Assembly: GCA_023446865.1 (NCBI GenBank)
Contig: JAEXPL010000246.1
Coordinates: forward strand, 1 to 7,193
Reading direction: 5' to 3'
DNA: 7,193 nucleotides
Origin: Verrucomicrobiota bacterium
GTDB taxonomy: Bacteria; Verrucomicrobiota; Verrucomicrobiia; Opitutales; Opitutaceae
Shown here: positions 6,143 through 7,193 of the stretch, in pieces
Position numbering within the stretch: the first letter of the stretch is position 1
Layout of the letters: each line of letters begins with the position of its first letter
Program-made: the position numbers and the translations under genes
The notes under the pieces: generated by a model
What the model was told of the DNA's origin: nothing
What the model saw: only the letters and a program-made list of their open reading frames with translations
The model's database searches: none

Positions 6143-7143
6143 TCACTCTCGACGAACTCCGCCTCATCCACGCCGCCTTCCCTTGGTTCTTTCCCGCGGC
6201 GGCCGGCGTCTTCGGTGCCTGCATCGGGAGTTTTCTCAACGTCTGCATCTACCGAATACCCGCCGGCAAGTCCGTCATCCGCCCGGGCTCGCATTGTGCC
6301 TGCGGGCAACCGGTGCGATGGCACGACAATATCCCGATCCTGAGCTGGCTCGTCCTGCGCGGCCGTGCCCGCTGCTGCGGCCGGCCGTTCAGCGTGCGCT
6401 ACCCGGCGGTCGAGCTGCTCACTGCCCTGCTCTTCCTCGCCTGCGCCCTGCTTTTCCCGCCCGGCAAGGCGGTGTGCGCGATGATCTTCGTCTCGTTGCT
6501 GGTCCTCGGCTCGTTCGTCGACATCGACCACATGATCATCCCCGACCGTTGCACGATCGGCGGCGCGGTGGTCGGCGTGCTGCTCGCGCTCGCGATGCCC
6601 GGGCTTCACGGCCACGCCGCCTCGCCCGCGCTCGACCCGCTCCTCGGATTCATGCTCGCCGCCCTGCAATCGGGCATCGATGCCGTCCTCGGCCTCTTCG
6701 TCGGCTCCGCGCTCGTTCTCTGGATCGGCCTGCTGGCCGAGAAGATCTTGCGCAAGGAGGCGATGGGCTTCGGTGATGTGAAACTCCTCGGTTGCATCGG
6801 CGCCTTTGTCGGCTGGAAGGGCGCGGTCTTCGCCGTCTTCGGCGGCGCCGTCCTCGGCGTGGTCGCCACCGTTCTCTGGCTGCCGTTCTCGCACCGGAGT
6901 CCGAACTCCGGTGACACGGCGACGGACGCCACCCCGGCCCCCGCCACGACGCCGCAGTCCGCAACTGTGAACGCGGAAGGCGAGGAACCGGCCGGCGAAG
7001 CCTCGCCCGGCCTCATGGGCATGCCCGTTCCGTTCGGACCGATGCTCTCCGCCGCCGGCCTGCTCTACCTGCTCTGGCTGCGCCCACTCGTGGACTCGTA
7101 CTTCGCCGAAATCACCTCCGTCCTCCGCCAGCTCGGCGGGTGA
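6139..7143 (+). CDS. pilD: Prepilin peptidase / N-methyltransferase (A24 family)
   Basis: Integral inner-membrane aspartic protease that cleaves, and usually N-methylates, type IV prepilins and type II secretion pseudopilins. The 334-residue product has about seven or eight membrane segments, the first at about residues 17-39 including the hallmark GACIGSFLNVCIYR. The cytoplasmic N-terminal domain includes NIPILSW (64-70) and SVRYPAVE (85-92). The two aspartate motifs are present: VDIDHMIIPD (127-136, D128) and GFGD (210-213, D213), supporting protease activity. The usual paired CxxC zinc cysteines are degenerate: SHCACG at 51-56 and RARCCG at 76-81. A hydrophilic Ser/Thr/Ala/Pro/Glu-rich insert (about 251-290) precedes PVPFGPMLSAAG. 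The ATGA overlap with aroE, which is in a different frame, fixes the start and suggests translational coupling. Substrate pilins are not in the window; it could equally be named gspO. Confidence 0.95.
   Translation: MITLDELRLIHAAFPWFFPAAAGVFGACIGSFLNVCIYRIPAGKSVIRPGSHCACGQPVRWHDNIPILSWLVLRGRARCCGRPFSVRYPAVELLTALLFLACALLFPPGKAVCAMIFVSLLVLGSFVDIDHMIIPDRCTIGGAVVGVLLALAMPGLHGHAASPALDPLLGFMLAALQSGIDAVLGLFVGSALVLWIGLLAEKILRKEAMGFGDVKLLGCIGAFVGWKGAVFAVFGGAVLGVVATVLWLPFSHRSPNSGDTATDATPAPATTPQSATVNAEGEEPAGEASPGLMGMPVPFGPMLSAAGLLYLLWLRPLVDSYFAEITSVLRQLGG
6892..6913. repeat. Perfect 9-bp inverted repeat inside pilD
   Basis: CACCGGAGT and ACTCCGGTG are exact reverse complements separated by CCGA, giving a 22-base hairpin. 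It encodes the start of the hydrophilic insert (HRSPNSGD) of the prepilin peptidase, just after a membrane segment. No T-tract follows, so it is not an intrinsic terminator. Confidence 0.7.
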
Positions 7144-7193
7144 GGCGTGATTACGCAGGCCAGTGTCGAGCGTCGATGAGCTGGAAGCGGGGG

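Noticed and set aside
5962..6894. A 310-codon minus-strand open frame opposite pilD and the end of aroE.
   Set aside because: It is a highly charged E/D/R/A/H-rich product, the expected antisense reading of membrane-protein codons.
7144..7193. Possible new gene start at ATG 7175 or GTG 7146.
   Set aside because: The GTG frame stops after ten codons. The ATG has no ribosome-binding site and only six codons before the window ends, so neither can be supported.

Overview
The window is GC-rich, coding-dense bacterial chromosome. It carries four housekeeping-type genes and one regulator, with no sign of phage, transposon, CRISPR or tRNA/rRNA sequence. The base composition and gene mix (HrpA helicase, a LysR regulator, a YggS-type PLP protein, shikimate dehydrogenase and prepilin peptidase) would fit an Opitutaceae-like verrucomicrobium or another high-GC Gram-negative. 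This taxonomic guess is inference from style only and is weakly held.

Layout: (1) 1-3173, plus strand: the C-terminal 1056 residues of an HrpA-type DEAH-box RNA helicase; its N-terminal ATPase motifs lie outside the window. (2) 3174-3470: an intergenic stretch holding a good match to a sigma-54 (-24/-12) promoter, then about 110 bases with three hairpins ending in a strong intrinsic terminator. I read this as a candidate sigma-54-dependent small RNA. (3) 3471-4370, minus strand: a LysR-type transcriptional regulator, convergent with hrpA and visibly less GC-rich than its neighbours. (4) 4371-4439: a short divergent regulatory region with AT-rich dyads of LysR-operator type. (5) 4440-7143, plus strand: a probable operon yggS - aroE - pilD, with a 65-base gap and then a 4-base ATGA overlap. 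The last 50 bases hold no supported gene start or terminator.

The LysR gene and yggS are divergent and share the short region with the dyads, so the regulator probably controls itself and may control the yggS operon. That operon joins PLP homeostasis (YggS), the aromatic amino acid pathway (AroE) and processing of type IV pilin or type II secretion pseudopilin precursors (PilD). The three have no obvious shared pathway, so the grouping may reflect conserved order rather than a common function.

I see no clearly undescribed multi-gene system. The best candidate for something new is the sigma-54/three-hairpin unit at 3290-3427. Next come the LysR operator and the unusual features of the prepilin peptidase: a degenerate cysteine zinc site, and a hydrophilic insert whose DNA contains a perfect 9-bp hairpin.
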